DNA of 64,000 bases from Branchiostoma floridae (GCF_000003815.2 NC_049988.1:19047598-19111597), one strand, 5' to 3'. Shown: positions 47,801-57,600, counted from the stretch's first letter. The notes: generated by a model not told the origin, from the sequence alone. Translations and numbers: made by a program.

Positions 47801-50222
47801 CTTCTGCTTTTGACTGACTATTTTGGTCCTTTTTTTTAAAGCTCAAGAGACGTTGGACTGGTAAAAAAAACAGACATGAAAAAATCAGTGGACCGGATCT
47901 TGGACAATGAACATTAGACACCCGATTAGACAGTGAACAGATTATATCGGCAGGCGTCCACACTTTTTGGGGCTCATCAGTGGAAGAAAATAACGATTGG
48001 AAAGCAGAGTTGTTTACGTGAAGATCGTATTTAAAAACACTCCACCAAACAGATGTTTTTGTAGCAAAATGAACCATGATTGTTGGACTTGCTGGAATTT
48101 TTGACTGACTATATTATATGCTCCTTTTTCATATCTTGTTTTAAAGCTCAAGAGACGAACTACCACGACTTCAACACCCAGTTTGTGGAGGCGTACAAGA
48201 CGACCCACAACTATCGCCTCTGGAAGGCCACACTGCATGATGGGATTGATGCAATGCACACTGGGTATGTCACCTACGGTATTATGGTATCGTTATAATT
48301 CCTCAGCAATTTGAAAAGATATCTCGGCTGTGTCGTTCACCCGACAAGCACGCTACTGGAAGAGGTCGCAGTTCTTAGTACGGGGCGTTAAGCCGTGGCT
48401 CACTGTTTATTGTGAAAAAAGCCAAGGGAATTACCTCAGCACAATGTCAATGAACCTGTAAATACTGTTAATATTTGTCTGTTGTCTCAGTCAGGACTTG
48501 TGGAAGAGTAGCTCATCCATCCATTGAGTTCATTAAATCTAGAAAATTAATCACTTTCCAAAAAAAAGACATAACCATTCTTAGTCACTCAAAATGTCAG
48601 TCACTGTTGGAAGATAGAGGATTGTATCTGAAACGTGTGACTTCTAATAGAGTTTATTAAGTTCCTAGATTTATTTTTTATTACAGTATGGGATGTTATA
48701 ATTTGTTTTTCCTTTCTTCTCCAGGCACCCATTTATGGGCCAGTACAGCGCAGCGGACATCAAGCTCAGATTGTCCCAGTAAGTCGCTTCTTCTGTCTGT
48801 CTTCTGTCAAACTCAGAACGCAATGCTTAAGACAAAGCCTAAATGCATTTTCCAGAAGTGTAATGCATTCCTGATAGTGTAATGCATTACCTTGACTCTG
48901 TTAACGTTCAATACAGGTGTTCCCAGTTATCACAAGGGGTATCTGTCTTTTGGGGTGCCTTCCTGTATTGTACATTGTATGACTGCAATTTAGTCTTTTG
49001 ACTACCACCTTGTACTTTGTGTGTTGTTGTTGTTATCTATTAGAAATAAACCAGTTCTCTCTCTTCTGTTGCCACAGATTGTTTATGTACAAAGAAATTT
49101 GTTATTCAGTGACTCAGCAACCTGATGAAACTGTTCATAGATAGATCTTTGTGTTGGTTTTAGTTTGATTTATTTGCTAGTTACTCTCTCTTTTGGTTTC
49201 CACATTTCTTAGCGTGATGCAGAACACTGAGAGAGGCAAGCGCCTGGGAACAGCTGTGGCCAAAACCGGGCAGGCGGTGAACACAGCCGTACAGCAGACG
49301 GGGAAAGCCGTGGGTAAGTAAACAATGTCATAAAGCTATTCAAAATGCACTACAAACCCCAATTTGCGACATTTGGCAGCAGAAAAGATGCGAAAGCTGC
49401 CAAATGTCACAACTTTGGGTTCATAGTGATAACCCATAGCTTCAGATTCTTTGTGTCAACAGCCCTCACAACAGGACTACCTTGCCATCTAATATGGTTT
49501 GACGTGTTTGGCTTTTGTGGCATCATTGTGACGGTTAGGTTGTTTGGTGTAGAGCACAGAAGTACTGAGTTTGAATCCCCTGACATGCTACTAGTTTTGA
49601 GCCCTTGGTAAAAGCACTTGAAACAAATTTCCTCAAGCCAACCAAGTGTAAAAGAGGGATGGGTTATGCCTTCCAATACCATGCCCTAGACACAGTGGAT
49701 AACAACCCAGTGCCTTTATGGCCTCAGAAAGATTATGGGACCCCTTCCAAAACTCAGTTCAGTAGTCAAAACTCACAAGAAACACGCCCAGCAGAAGAGG
49801 AGACATCTCCCGTGTGGCAGGTCCTTGTGTTTCTGTGGGTGGCATAGTTGGTCAGGGATATTATCAGCTAATGATTCCAGTGGGTTTTGCATATGTATCC
49901 TTCTGTCATACATTGGTATCACAATAGAAAGGTGTTCCAGTATGTCTCTACTGTATAATACAGGTGTTTCTGTGGGTGGAGTAGTTGGTATTAGCTAATT
50001 ATAAGATTCCATTGGGTTTTGCATGTGTATCCTTTTGTCATACATCGGAATGATCACATGGAAAGGTGTTACAGTATGTGTCTACTTAATGACCTTTATA
50101 CCTTTTTTTTGATTGTGTGTCCTTCTTCCCTTTCAGGAGGAGCTCTAAACCAAGCCAAGTCAGCCATGTCTAACTGGTGGGCAAATCTCAACCAGGACTG
50201 GAAGGCTCCAGAGGGGGAATAG
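32823..50222 (+). CDS. AVL9: AVL9, DENN-family late secretory pathway protein
   Basis: Nineteen exons join in frame: 32823-32915, 34295-34415, 34826-34911, 37555-37626, 37921-38010, 39067-39133, 39364-39404, 39726-39764, 39991-40060, 40555-40700, 41719-41964, 42650-42862, 45244-45378, 45811-45949, 47238-47318, 48147-48264, 48725-48778, 49213-49313 and 50137-50222 (1998 nt, 665 aa; human AVL9 is about 648). The DENN-type N-terminus has GFHHKKGCQ (residues 23-31) and WKYLPFLALPDGAHN. The region of about 276-428 is an acidic, Ser-rich linker. The C-terminal DENN part follows (LxFADFLVKHVVEERDDIFLDGTG, WEGGDEWVRSQF), then a TGKAVG-type tail. The family works in late secretory traffic and is thought to act on small GTPases. 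Optional in-frame exons at 46882-46899 and 49964-49987 would add 6 and 8 residues. Adding 49964-49987 restores an SVGG motif like the vertebrate tail. The assembly gap lies in intron 5. Confidence 0.95.
33950..34165 (-). mobile_element. SINE-like repeat
   Basis: Ends in GCTACCAGTTGGGCTACAGGGACATC; the same block recurs at 35310-35356. It resembles the reverse complement of a tRNA-like head (WAGCYCAACTGGTAGC, box-A-like). It lies in AVL9 intron 1. Confidence 0.5.
34970..35075 (-). mobile_element. retroelement tail fragment with CTGAAGA motif
   Basis: On the minus strand: CATTCTAGTGACGCTGAAGA followed by AGTGATGGATGTC. The same block recurs at 55225-55440 in both orientations. It resembles the hammerhead-like tail of Penelope-like elements but with the GAAAC half lost. 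Confidence 0.4.
35260..35360 (-). mobile_element. SINE head fragment
   Basis: Contains GGATGGAACCATGAGGCTGC and CTACCAGTTGAGCTACAGGG, the reverse complement of a tRNA-like box A/box B unit. It is related to 33950-34165. Confidence 0.5.
36100..36375. mobile_element. palindromic interspersed repeat, copy 2
   Basis: Begins GAATACAACACGGTGTATTCC and carries GTATCAAACG..GTATGACATAAAT at the right, the two blocks of the 2130-2545 repeat in opposite order. The centre is CpG-rich. It lies in AVL9 intron 3. Confidence 0.55.
36964..37398. mobile_element. hAT-like element with perfect target duplication, copy 2
   Basis: Ends TAGCCTGGGTACCATCC / GGATGGTACGCAGGCTA are inverted. GGTCAGCAC flanks both sides exactly (36955-36963 and 37399-37407), an 8- to 9-bp target duplication of hAT type. 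Length 435 bp with no transposase, so non-autonomous. It lies in AVL9 intron 3, about 150 bp before exon 4. Confidence 0.85.
38084..38314. mobile_element. hairpin MITE, fifth copy
   Basis: Same palindromic family as 6906-7120 (CTGTGGGGTAACCTATATCC / GTATAGGTGACCCCGCGG arms), here with a small internal indel. It lies in AVL9 intron 5. Confidence 0.7.
38738..38837. other. assembly gap, 100 N
   Basis: Exactly 100 N, the usual placeholder for a gap of unknown size. It falls in AVL9 intron 5, immediately before a Penelope-like tail, so a repeat probably caused the break. Confidence 0.99.
38838..38930 (+). mobile_element. Penelope-like 3' tail fragment
   Basis: CAGTTGCTTGAGTAACT, TTGGCGTATCTTATTACCTG and GATGTCTAACCTACATCGATG match blocks at 40165-40330, 51740-51850 and, inverted, 59190-59340. 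It begins at the assembly gap, so its left part is unknown. Confidence 0.5.
40165..40330 (+). mobile_element. Penelope-like 3' tail fragment
   Basis: Shares the AGCAGTTACTCACAACAAGC, ATCTTAATACCTGGATG and TCTAACCTGCATGGATG blocks with the other tails. Non-coding, in AVL9 intron 9. Confidence 0.45.
40701..41155 (+). mobile_element. 5'-truncated non-LTR retrotransposon (CR1/L2-like C-terminus)
   Basis: Directly after AVL9 exon 10, the frame continues with LPSLCNRRHELCTKFG, SKWLPPN, RNLRSKHQI and PYLVDLLNSS then a stop (40941-40943). This is the type of C-terminal tail seen after the reverse transcriptase of CR1/L2-like elements. AATAAA follows at about 41144. The enzyme core is absent, so the copy is dead on arrival. 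It starts within or at the exon 10 donor. Confidence 0.65.
41160..41498. other. intronic DNA, nothing recognised
   Basis: AVL9 intron 10 sequence between the retrotransposon tail and a MITE. It has a pyrimidine-rich stretch (TTCTTCTCTCTCGCATCCTC) but no gene or clear repeat boundary. Confidence 0.4.
41499..41695. mobile_element. MITE with ATACTGTAAATGC ends
   Basis: 197 bp with exact inverted ends ATACTGTAAATGC / GCATTTACAGTAT and internal CCGCGAAATTAAA / CACGAACTTAAAACC repeats. It ends 23 bp before AVL9 exon 11 and so overlaps that intron's acceptor region. A related element is at 59885-60095. Confidence 0.8.
42250..42540. mobile_element. fragment of GGTACCGG-type hAT-like family
   Basis: Contains CCAAATTTTGGACCG, ACTCCACCAAACAAATTCC and GGACCTGAACCAGAC blocks shared with the complete element at 52302-52726 and with 47485-47740, 47862-48075 and 62395-62750. 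Confidence 0.55.
43235..44844. mobile_element. pogo/Tigger-like DNA transposon, non-autonomous
   Basis: 1610 bp with inverted ends CAGTGAAACCTGTCTATAGG / CAGTGAAACCTGCCTTAGG, extended by repeated GGCCCCTATAGGCAG / GTGACCGCTATAG motifs, and a TA on each side (43233-43234, 44845-44846). The ends and TA target fit the Tc1/mariner-pogo group. Only a remnant transposase N-terminus remains (43549-43686). Confidence 0.75.
43549..43686 (-). pseudogene. remnant of a pogo/Tigger transposase N-terminus
   Basis: A 45-codon minus-strand frame starting MSKASTPEGH and containing LTLVIRRSETGKSPRQLAAD then GVGRTQIS. It resembles the N-terminal CENP-B/pogo helix-turn-helix, whose usual form ends in GxGxSTIS. 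The rest of the transposase is absent and a stop follows. The first helix seems shortened. The call rests on this motif plus the transposon ends around it. Confidence 0.55.
46882..46899 (+). other. candidate 18-nt AVL9 microexon
   Basis: CTGAACAAAGTCATGTCG lies exactly between an AG (TGTCTAG) and a strong donor (GTAAGT). It has the right phase to splice between exons 14 and 15 and would add six residues (AEQSHV) after GT of FLDGT. Vertebrate AVL9 has no residues here, so this is a candidate only. Confidence 0.4.
47485..48075. repeat. tandem duplication of hAT-like fragment plus exon 16 edge
   Basis: 47485-47740 and 47862-48075 are copies of the same GGTACCGG-family fragment (ACTCCACCAAACAGAT.., TTTTGGGGCTYA). 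The first is followed by TTTTAAAGCTCAAGAGACG (47837-47855), a duplicate of the acceptor and first 13 nt of AVL9 exon 16 at 48147. Confidence 0.75.
49821..49850 (+). other. upstream copy of a candidate AVL9 C-terminal microexon
   Basis: 30 nt between AG (GTGTGGCAG) and a GTCAGG donor-like site, in the same phase as the 24-nt copy at 49964, encoding PCVSVGGIVG without a stop. The flanking about 140 bp is duplicated too. Confidence 0.45.
49964..49987 (+). other. candidate 24-nt AVL9 C-terminal microexon
   Basis: Acceptor ATAATACAG and donor GTATTA bound 24 nt that splice in frame between exons 18 and 19 and add VSVGGVVG. Vertebrate AVL9 has an SVGG motif at this point, which supports real use of the exon. 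Confidence 0.6.
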
Positions 50223-50532
50223 AGTAGTTACATTTTCCTCCCACCCCCAACCAAATGTATACAACAGGATTACTTCATAAACCCCCTTTCCACCCCCAAC
50301 CAGTCAACATGATTACTTCAATCATAAACCCCCTTTCCACTAGCTAGTAGGGGATGTGACCTAGTCTCTACCAGACTCTCGCCTGGCCAAATCGGGGTCT
50401 TTGGCCAAGTTAGGAATAAAAGCCTAGTACAAGTATGTAAATTGTATCTCTGTTGTATACTTTGTCTGACCCTTGCCTCTTTTGTCATGACCTCAATGAA
50501 AAGCAGCCTGCAGGCCGATTTGAGCTTTCATG

Positions 50533-50538
50533 AATAAA
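50533..50538 (+). promoter_or_regulatory. AVL9 poly(A) signal
   Basis: AATAAA, 311 bp beyond the AVL9 stop codon and overlapping a second AATAAA four bases later. Confidence 0.7.
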
Positions 50539-50559
50539 TAAAGGTTCAAACAAACAAGT

Positions 50560-51735
50560 ATTAGGAGTTAATTGGACTTAGAGTGTTGGCCAACCTGGCG
50601 CAAACTGTACTCCTCGGCCATCTTACTCCTCTGGCGTGTTTTCTGTCTTATTTGGCCAATTCTTAGACTACTATTTTCCAGCGACCTGTGGAGCCTGGTA
50701 GAGGCTAGATGAAACCACTGAAGGACCACTAATATTTGACAAATTTCATAGATATTAAAGAAAAACATGTTTTTACATTTTATCCATTTTGTGTGCTTTG
50801 CAGCCTTTTAAGTCATACTTTTACGTTTTTATCATATTCAAATTATGAAATCACACAGATCCAATCTGTTTGCTGCATGGTCACTCATCAATTGCCATCT
50901 AGTGGAAAAGGGGGCCTTAGTAAGTAGCATACATTCAAATTGTAAATAGTATATGGAAGATGGTGGTAATATTTAGAAGTGTCAACTAAACTTGCCTTTC
51001 CCTGTAGGGGTGTCTAGAATGACTTTGAACTTGTTCTGTTTCTGGTTGAAGTTGCTGTTAGTTGGTGAAGTTGTCGTATATTCTAAAACTGTGTTTTGAC
51101 TTGGTGTTAGATTACAAATGTTGTACATTTGTGCTTATTATTATGTATTATGAAAACAAACGGTGCAATATTATTATACATTTGCTCTTGGGATGTATCT
51201 ATACAAGTTTGCAAATGTTCCATATGATATTTAAGATCAACCCTAAGAAAGAGTCTCATTGTAGAAAATTTTATGTTGTTTTGTCTGAATGTCTGCAATA
51301 GCAAAGAAAGGTACATACATACATGTATTGAAATACAATGTATAGTACCTACATTGTATGTGTAGCACTTATATAAGGGGGAAGGTGGCTAGAAGCAACA
51401 GGTTAAAGTCTGTGGTATTACATGAGGTGACTGTGAAAACTGGGAACATAAAACCATTACAGTTTTGAATTAATTTATAATTACTGAGTTACTGGTTTTG
51501 CTTAAGGCCACACCAAATTTATTTGTTGCTTCTATGAATGGCAATATTTAGAGGTTTGTAATAGCAAAACCTGTATTATTTTTTTCTCGGCAATTAATTT
51601 TTTTTCAAAATTAAAAAAGTGGACAGGCGTATCCGAGAAGGCAGAAGTAATTTTGGTGTGGCCTAACCATTGGCCACTTCAACGGTAACTTGTTATGTAA
51701 CCCAAGAACAACTCATTTATAATTAATCATTTTCT
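50560..51735. other. intergenic, nothing recognised
   Basis: AT-rich DNA downstream of AVL9 with no recognised gene or repeat boundary. It may include longer AVL9 3' UTR forms. Confidence 0.4.
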
Positions 51736-51850
51736 TTTCACTGAGGAAGGAAGGCGGATGCCTTCCGAAACGTCTGTATAAAACAAAGTATCCAGAAGTA
51801 AAGATTTATTCGTCTTCATTTTAACGATTCCTGGATGTCTAACCTTCACA
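51736..51850 (+). mobile_element. Penelope-like 3' tail with hammerhead-like core
   Basis: 51741-51774 reads CTGAGGA, then a 7-bp stem (GGAAGGC/GCCTTCC) closed by loop GGAT, then GAAACGTC. This is the conserved-core order of a hammerhead ribozyme, known from Penelope-like retroelements. Downstream CTGGATGTCTAACCTTCAC matches the tails at 38838, 40165 and 59190. Confidence 0.55.
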
Positions 51851-52301
51851 AACGTAACTGAAACTGCTACATGTAGTTAAGTTAAACGCTTTTAACAAGC
51901 GTCTAAATGCGAGCTGCAGTATTGATATTTCCGTGTTCATTATGCAATTTTTATTCTGAACTACGCAAAGTACATGTATGATCGTTGATGTTGCACATAT
52001 CCAAGATCTGTTTGGTTGTAAAGAATATCTAATAGTATATAGTATATATAAATTTATAGTGCTATTGTTAGAAAGTGGTCGGTTGGCGGTGCTCGAACCC
52101 CACTGTTACACTATTAGTATCATATGTACATGTATTCAAATTTTCTGAATGATCTGTTGCATGCAAGCCTGGGTTAACCCTATTATTAAGTCCTCTGTAG
52201 TAAAACTGCTAGCTCAATTTCCTGCTTGCTACATGTAACATTGTAGTTACGTAGGAAGAGAAATGATTGAGCCAGCAGTTACTATGAAGGATAGTACCCA
52301 G

Positions 52302-52726
52302 TAGGGCTGGGTATTGGTACATGGTACCGGTACAAAACCGTTTTTTGTTATTGGACCGGTCCAGAAAAACCGGACCTGAAAAAATTAGGGGGACCAGGAT
52401 GTTGGGCCTATTAGAAAATTAACAGATTATCTTATCAGGCATTCACACGTTTTGGCGCTTACAAGTGGAAGAAAATAACAAGAGTGAAGTAGAGTAGAGT
52501 TTATAGTAATTTCAACCAAGTTTAACAGTCAATCGCACAGGTGCAAAAATAAGCGCTGTAGGATTCTAAAACGCCAGTGTAAGTCTTATACGCCACCAAA
52601 TTTCTTTGTAGTGAAATGGACCATGTATGAGTCATACTGAGTCAGGTTCAGGTCCGGACCTGGACCTGATCCTTTGGACCTGAACCGGACCTGGACCTGA
52701 ATTTTCTGTACTGGTACCCACCCCTA
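52302..52726. mobile_element. hAT-like element with perfect 8-bp target duplication
   Basis: Inverted ends TAGGGCTGGGTATTGGTAC / GTACCCACCCCTA, flanked on both sides by GTACCCAG (52294-52301 and 52727-52734). Internal GGACCTGAACCGGACCTGG repeats. 425 bp with no transposase. Fragments of the same family lie at 42250, 47485, 47862 and 62395. Confidence 0.85.
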
Positions 52727-52739
52727 GTACCCAGGCTAG

Positions 52740-53690
52740 TTGCATGTACCCTTCATCAAACAAAGGCAGATTTTAGATTTGGCTGTAACAGTATTATTAT
52801 GTATGCTTCAGTGCACTACATTTTTTTTTCTTTCTAACGATACAAATTCTCAACAAATGTAGTGTGCTTTTCAATGGGAACATTTTCTGCCAAATAAGTT
52901 TCTCCGAAGCCATTTTTGTTACAATTTTTTTTTTTTTGGTGTATATTGTTGCAAAGGCAAAGATGTACTGTACATTAAACTTATGAAAATATCTACCTTG
53001 TGTGTACTGAAATAGAGGTGTTGGTCCCAACAATGCATTTTGTATTTGGCTATGTTTTAGTGTGTCTTACAGAAGAAATACATGTTTGATTTTAGTGTGG
53101 AAACAGCAAATCCCCTATGTTGATGGAGGAGTTAAAAGTATAGGTATGGCATCTTAAATTTACACAACTTTTGTTTGTCTGCAATATTAGTCATTGTACC
53201 ATATTCACAATTTAGAAAAATGTATAATACGTTGCCAGACCACATTATGATGTATAATACCATTACCACATCTATTGTGAACCTCAGTGTGTTGGTCAAC
53301 TAGCACTATCATAGCTGGAAATACCCTCAATAAAATGCATAAATCACTGTAAGTCTTCAGTTACTTTCTTGCAAAATGGTTATGATAATAATGATAATCT
53401 TTATTGCATATTCATGCCCGAAGGCTAAATGCACAGAAGGACCACATGTGGTTTTATGGATGCAAAGGCAAGACTTAACTTATAATAATCATCTGGTGTG
53501 ACAGGTGTTACGTGTAAAAATGCCCCTTTTCTGATTTATCTATTTAAAATGCCCATGAGACATATCTTTGATACGAATCAAGTACACTGAATTTCTCAAA
53601 ACGGAACAAAATCTGGCGGTAAATGATTTATAAGTTCATGAAACAGAACTGTATCTTGCCCGGTTAGTTATGATAGACCTGCACACCCCT
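52740..53690. other. intergenic between AVL9 and ORMDL
   Basis: AT-rich; a retroelement-like fragment may lie at 53390-53470 (CTTTATTGCATATTCATGCC). No gene was recognised. Confidence 0.4.
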
Positions 53691-53699
53691 ACTAAAAAT

Positions 53700-53881
53700 T
53701 GGTTTGTTCCAACCCGGAAGTGAAAGTGATTGTTACGCGTGCATTCTGGGAGAACGGAGACGTGGTCACCTGGGAGGTTACAAATTGCGTATTCAGTTCT
53801 AAATCTCAAGAAAAACGTCTTCAAATCTTCTTCTTTCCTCGTTCCTGGCCGACTGCATCGCTTTATGAGATAGTACGAAAG
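53700..53881 (+). promoter_or_regulatory. ORMDL promoter and non-coding first exon (candidate)
   Basis: ACCCGGAAGTG (53712-53721) is an ETS/GABP core. GCATTCTGGGA (53741-53751) is the reverse complement of the ZNF143/STAF-type TCCCAGAATGC. Both mark TATA-less housekeeping promoters. A strong donor AAAG|GTAAGA ends the candidate exon at 53881. The next good acceptor with coding sequence on this strand is ORMDL's at 60694. The long intron linking them is inference. Confidence 0.5.
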
Positions 53882-54400
53882 GTAAGAAGTCTGCAAGTAG
53901 AAGTAGAGACCACGGAAAAGGTTCTAACTTTTCTATTTCGCTAGAAAAACAAAAGGTAGCGACTCGCACAAAAGATGATCCCACAAAAATATTATGTGTA
54001 CACATTTTGGCACCTCCATTTTAGGTCATATTTTTTACCAGGATGTATATTTGTTGTGTTTTTTCTTATCCCAATATTGTTGTGTGTGTTTGCTTGCAAT
54101 CCATTGTTTCTAAACCTCTTGCGTTTGCTTGAGTGTGTCTTCCTTCGATCCCATGTTTGTTGATGCTTTGTCAGATTTGGTTGTTACCTGAGTTTAATCC
54201 CGCACAAGATTACGGGTTTCTGGCTTTCTTTACACGATTAGAAGCCACTCAGCAAGATTATCAGGAACAAGGCATAGCTTGGTAGTCCTGAGAGAGAAGA
54301 AAAGGGAATATATGGTTGCAATTTTTTGTAGGTTTATAATCCCTTTCGCACTTTCGAGTATGCTTGTACGGCGAGAGGAATAATAGTCTAGGTAATGAAA

Positions 54401-54618
54401 AAGCCCTTTCACAGAGGTCAGAACGCATGTGCGGCGACAAGAATTCTAGGTAATATGTCAAAGGGTAAGGCCCTAAAAATGATAACAGCCCTTGTCTCGA
54501 CCATTGTGACATTAACAATGTCCAGATGGGTTTTGTTTATGTCTTTTTGCCTTACCTTTGACATATTACGTAGAATTCCTGTTGCCGCACATGCGTCCTG
54601 ATCTCAGCGAAAGGGCTT
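54401..54618. mobile_element. 218-bp palindromic MITE
   Basis: AAGCCCTTTCACAGAGGTCA at the left is mirrored by TGATCTCAGCGAAAGGGCTT at the right, and the arms continue through CGCATGTGCGG / CCGCACATGCG and ACATATTAC motifs. A half copy follows at about 54720-54806. It lies in the presumed ORMDL intron 1. Confidence 0.8.
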
Positions 54619-55224
54619 AAAGGTGAAGGCCCCTGAGATGTACACAGTCTCGTCTCGACCATTTCTTCGATTTGCGTAACAATGTCCGGAACATACTGGC
54701 GCCTGCAAAATGGCCGAATGTTTACAACTTAGGGGCTATCACCTTTGACATATTACCTACAATTCCTGTTGCCGCAAATGCGTACTTGGATCTGTGAAAG
54801 GGCTTATTGGATTGACAAAAAATTATTGTAATCTCCAAACAGGTGTTCATGGTTGGATGCTACATGTAAATTGTTAGTTCTCCAACCAGTCCCTTTCTGT
54901 GTTGAATTGCCTTTTTGAAACAGAAACCAGCATCTAGGAAAACATTTTGACTTCTTCCAACATTTGTGTGAAAATTAGAAAAAGGGCCACTAAAAAAGAT
55001 ATCCTATTCTGAAGTGAAAAAAAAAAAGAGTGTTTTCAAAGAAGAAAATCTTGATTGTTCTCCCCTGTAGTCACCCTGGAGTGTGATGAACTCATTACCC
55101 TGCCCCCTAGGGTGCCTACTGGAAGCCTGAAAATTGTTGAATACAGATAGGAGGGTCTATCTCTGGTGGACACTGAGATAAAACTTCGTAGCATACCTAG
55201 CGTCATATGACAGCTCTGTTGTCC

Positions 55225-55440
55225 CCTGACCAAATTTTAGATGGTTCATTCAAAGACAATTCAATCTCTGCAACTGGATGAGATTCTAAGGTTTCTTCTA
55301 GACATCTATCACTCTTCTGCAGCACCACTAGAATGAACTGGGAGAACCAGACAATAAGGGCTGTATGCAAAGTATGACTTGTTCTGCCAGTTCATTCTAG
55401 TGATGCTGAAGAAGAGTGATGGATGTCACTTGAGGTGTTC
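55225..55440. repeat. inverted pair of retroelement-tail units
   Basis: CTGCAGCACCACTAGAATGAACTGG and, facing it, GTTCTGCCAGTTCATTCTAGTGATGCTGAAG are inverted copies around a short spacer. They match 34970-35075. Confidence 0.5.
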
Positions 55441-55799
55441 AGGGACTTCCAGAACTTTGTGATACATTCTGTATCAGATTCTGTAATCTGTATCTATATA
55501 GCTGGTATAACCGCCCTTCGGCGTAACACTACAGCTTCGCAGGCAAGCGGTGTAATTTGTTGTGACTGAAATGATTATCCTTGACTATTGTTTACCTAGT
55601 CTAGATGACTAAATGTCATAAATGTTAGGTTATGCCCCAACATGCCATTTATTATTTTTCCTTCAACATGAATACGGTTTGTGTGAACCCTGTGTATTTT
55701 GTACGTATACCCCTGTTTTAACCAGACCACTGTGTTGATTTTGCCCCCCTCCCCACCTTTAGCTGAGCTGTAAGAGAAAAAAGGTTAACCAACAAATGA

Positions 55800-57355
55800 A
55801 ACCATGGATCGTACGCAACCCAAAGGTTTGCCAACAAGGTGAGGATCAGTACCGTGGCCCCGTAAGCGGGGCGCGCCTTTTTGTGTGGCACGTGTTTGGC
55901 ACTAACACCTCACCAACTTTGGTCACTCTGTCAGGACAACTTCTTTTGATAATCATTTTCCCTCACAAATTTTTGCCTGTTTTCTTTATTTACTGTTTTG
56001 GTTCTTTTAGTTTTACTCACCTAGTTAGGGTCCTCCTTATTTTGTTTGAACCTTTAATGTAATGCCTGAGGTTGCTAATTTCTAACCTTAGGTCTCAAAG
56101 TAACATTTCTATAACATAATATCATATAGTATAGGAGTTTTTGGTGTGACTTTGCCTAAATAAGTAATTCCTTGATTGTCTTTGGTGATTGCACCATTAA
56201 GTTTGCAGATCACTGCAATTTCAAGATACAGTTTAAAACTGGTACTCTTTTGCCGTCAAATAAATGTACTTTTTAAAGGTTTTTTAAGATGCGAAGAATG
56301 ACTTCAGTTTTCTTAATGCTAACTCCCTGTCACCTCTTGTTTGATTAGAAGTTAACAAACTTGTTGTTTTGATAGAATGAAACTTTATCAGTGTTGGAGT
56401 TACCATAAGACAGGGTAAAAACTTTGTTCTAAGAATGTAACAAAAAAGATGAGTGCAATTCACATTTCAAACACACCGTCCGAATCTAATGTGACATTGC
56501 AGACACATGACATCAGGACATCAGCTAATTGGTAAAACTTGCCAGGAAGTTTATACCACCCACCACACATACACTCATGCAGCCCCATAGTTAATTGTTT
56601 ATTTGTTCTTGAATTAATGAGCAGACTTAGCATTGGTTAGCCTGATGGTTTGTAATTGTTATGTGTAGTTTGGAGTCCCACAGGCATACGCCGCATAGCA
56701 TGTTCCATTTGTTTTATTATGTTAAGTTGAGAAATTTATTCAAAAGATTAAGATTCATGTAGGCCCACACATTACAGGATGCAGACATAATAAGACTACT
56801 GCCAGTACTGGTTATCTAAATAATCTCTTTGTTGTGGGTTTACCTTGCACTTTGACATCAATAACTCATTTCTTTCAGAGGCTACGCCCGTGTTTGCCTA
56901 CAATGTTGACATTGTTTCGTCTGTAAATTTGGTCAAGGCTGCACCTCTTTTGATAGGGATAAATCAAAGCATATAACACCCCCTGAGTGTATCTCCTGGC
57001 TAAATAAGATAAATGAGTCAAATGAATGAGTCATCAGTATGGCATTTCAGATAAGTCCAAGGAGATTTTGCTTGTTTAGTTCAAGTCCTTCCTGTAACAG
57101 ATGGTGTGTAGGGCACATCTCTGTCTGAAAAGCCCTTAGGCCACGACTGCCCTGGCTGTCTCCAGGACCCAGAAATTTGTCTTTTGGGACATCTAGAAAA
57201 ACTTCACCTTTTCTGTCCCCAAAAGCTGAACTTCTTGACATGAAATTGAAGAAAATGTGTTTTCATAGGCTTATATTTATAACGAGCAAGGAAAATGAAC
57301 ATCTTGTGCCCCATAATGATGAGTGGGATGGGAAGAAATATAGAATTGTAAAAGC
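55800..57355. other. intronic or intergenic DNA, nothing recognised
   Basis: AT-rich; open frames such as 55796-56062 show no family resemblance. Confidence 0.35.
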
Positions 57356-57359
57356 TGGA

Positions 57360-57600
57360 GATACCGTAGCCCTGTGGGCCACACAACTATTGGCAATCAC
57401 TACAGCTGAGAGCTAATCCACTGGTAGTGGTGTTCAACTCCCATACTCTTTCCCAAATGCTGACTGCTACTGAGTAAGCAGAGAAAGCAGTATATACTCA
57501 TTCGTGAAGTCTTTGGTATGACTCGGTCTGGGATCGAACTCACGACCTACCGAATGCAAGGTGAACACTCTAACCACTCGGCCATTGTGCCCATTCCAGC
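57360..57600 (-). mobile_element. tRNA-derived SINE, inverted copy
   Basis: The reverse complement carries GAGTTCGATCCCAGACCGAG with a box-B-like core and the same body as 3913-4190 (CACTACCAGTGGATTAGC). Flanks are not clearly duplicated. Confidence 0.6.
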
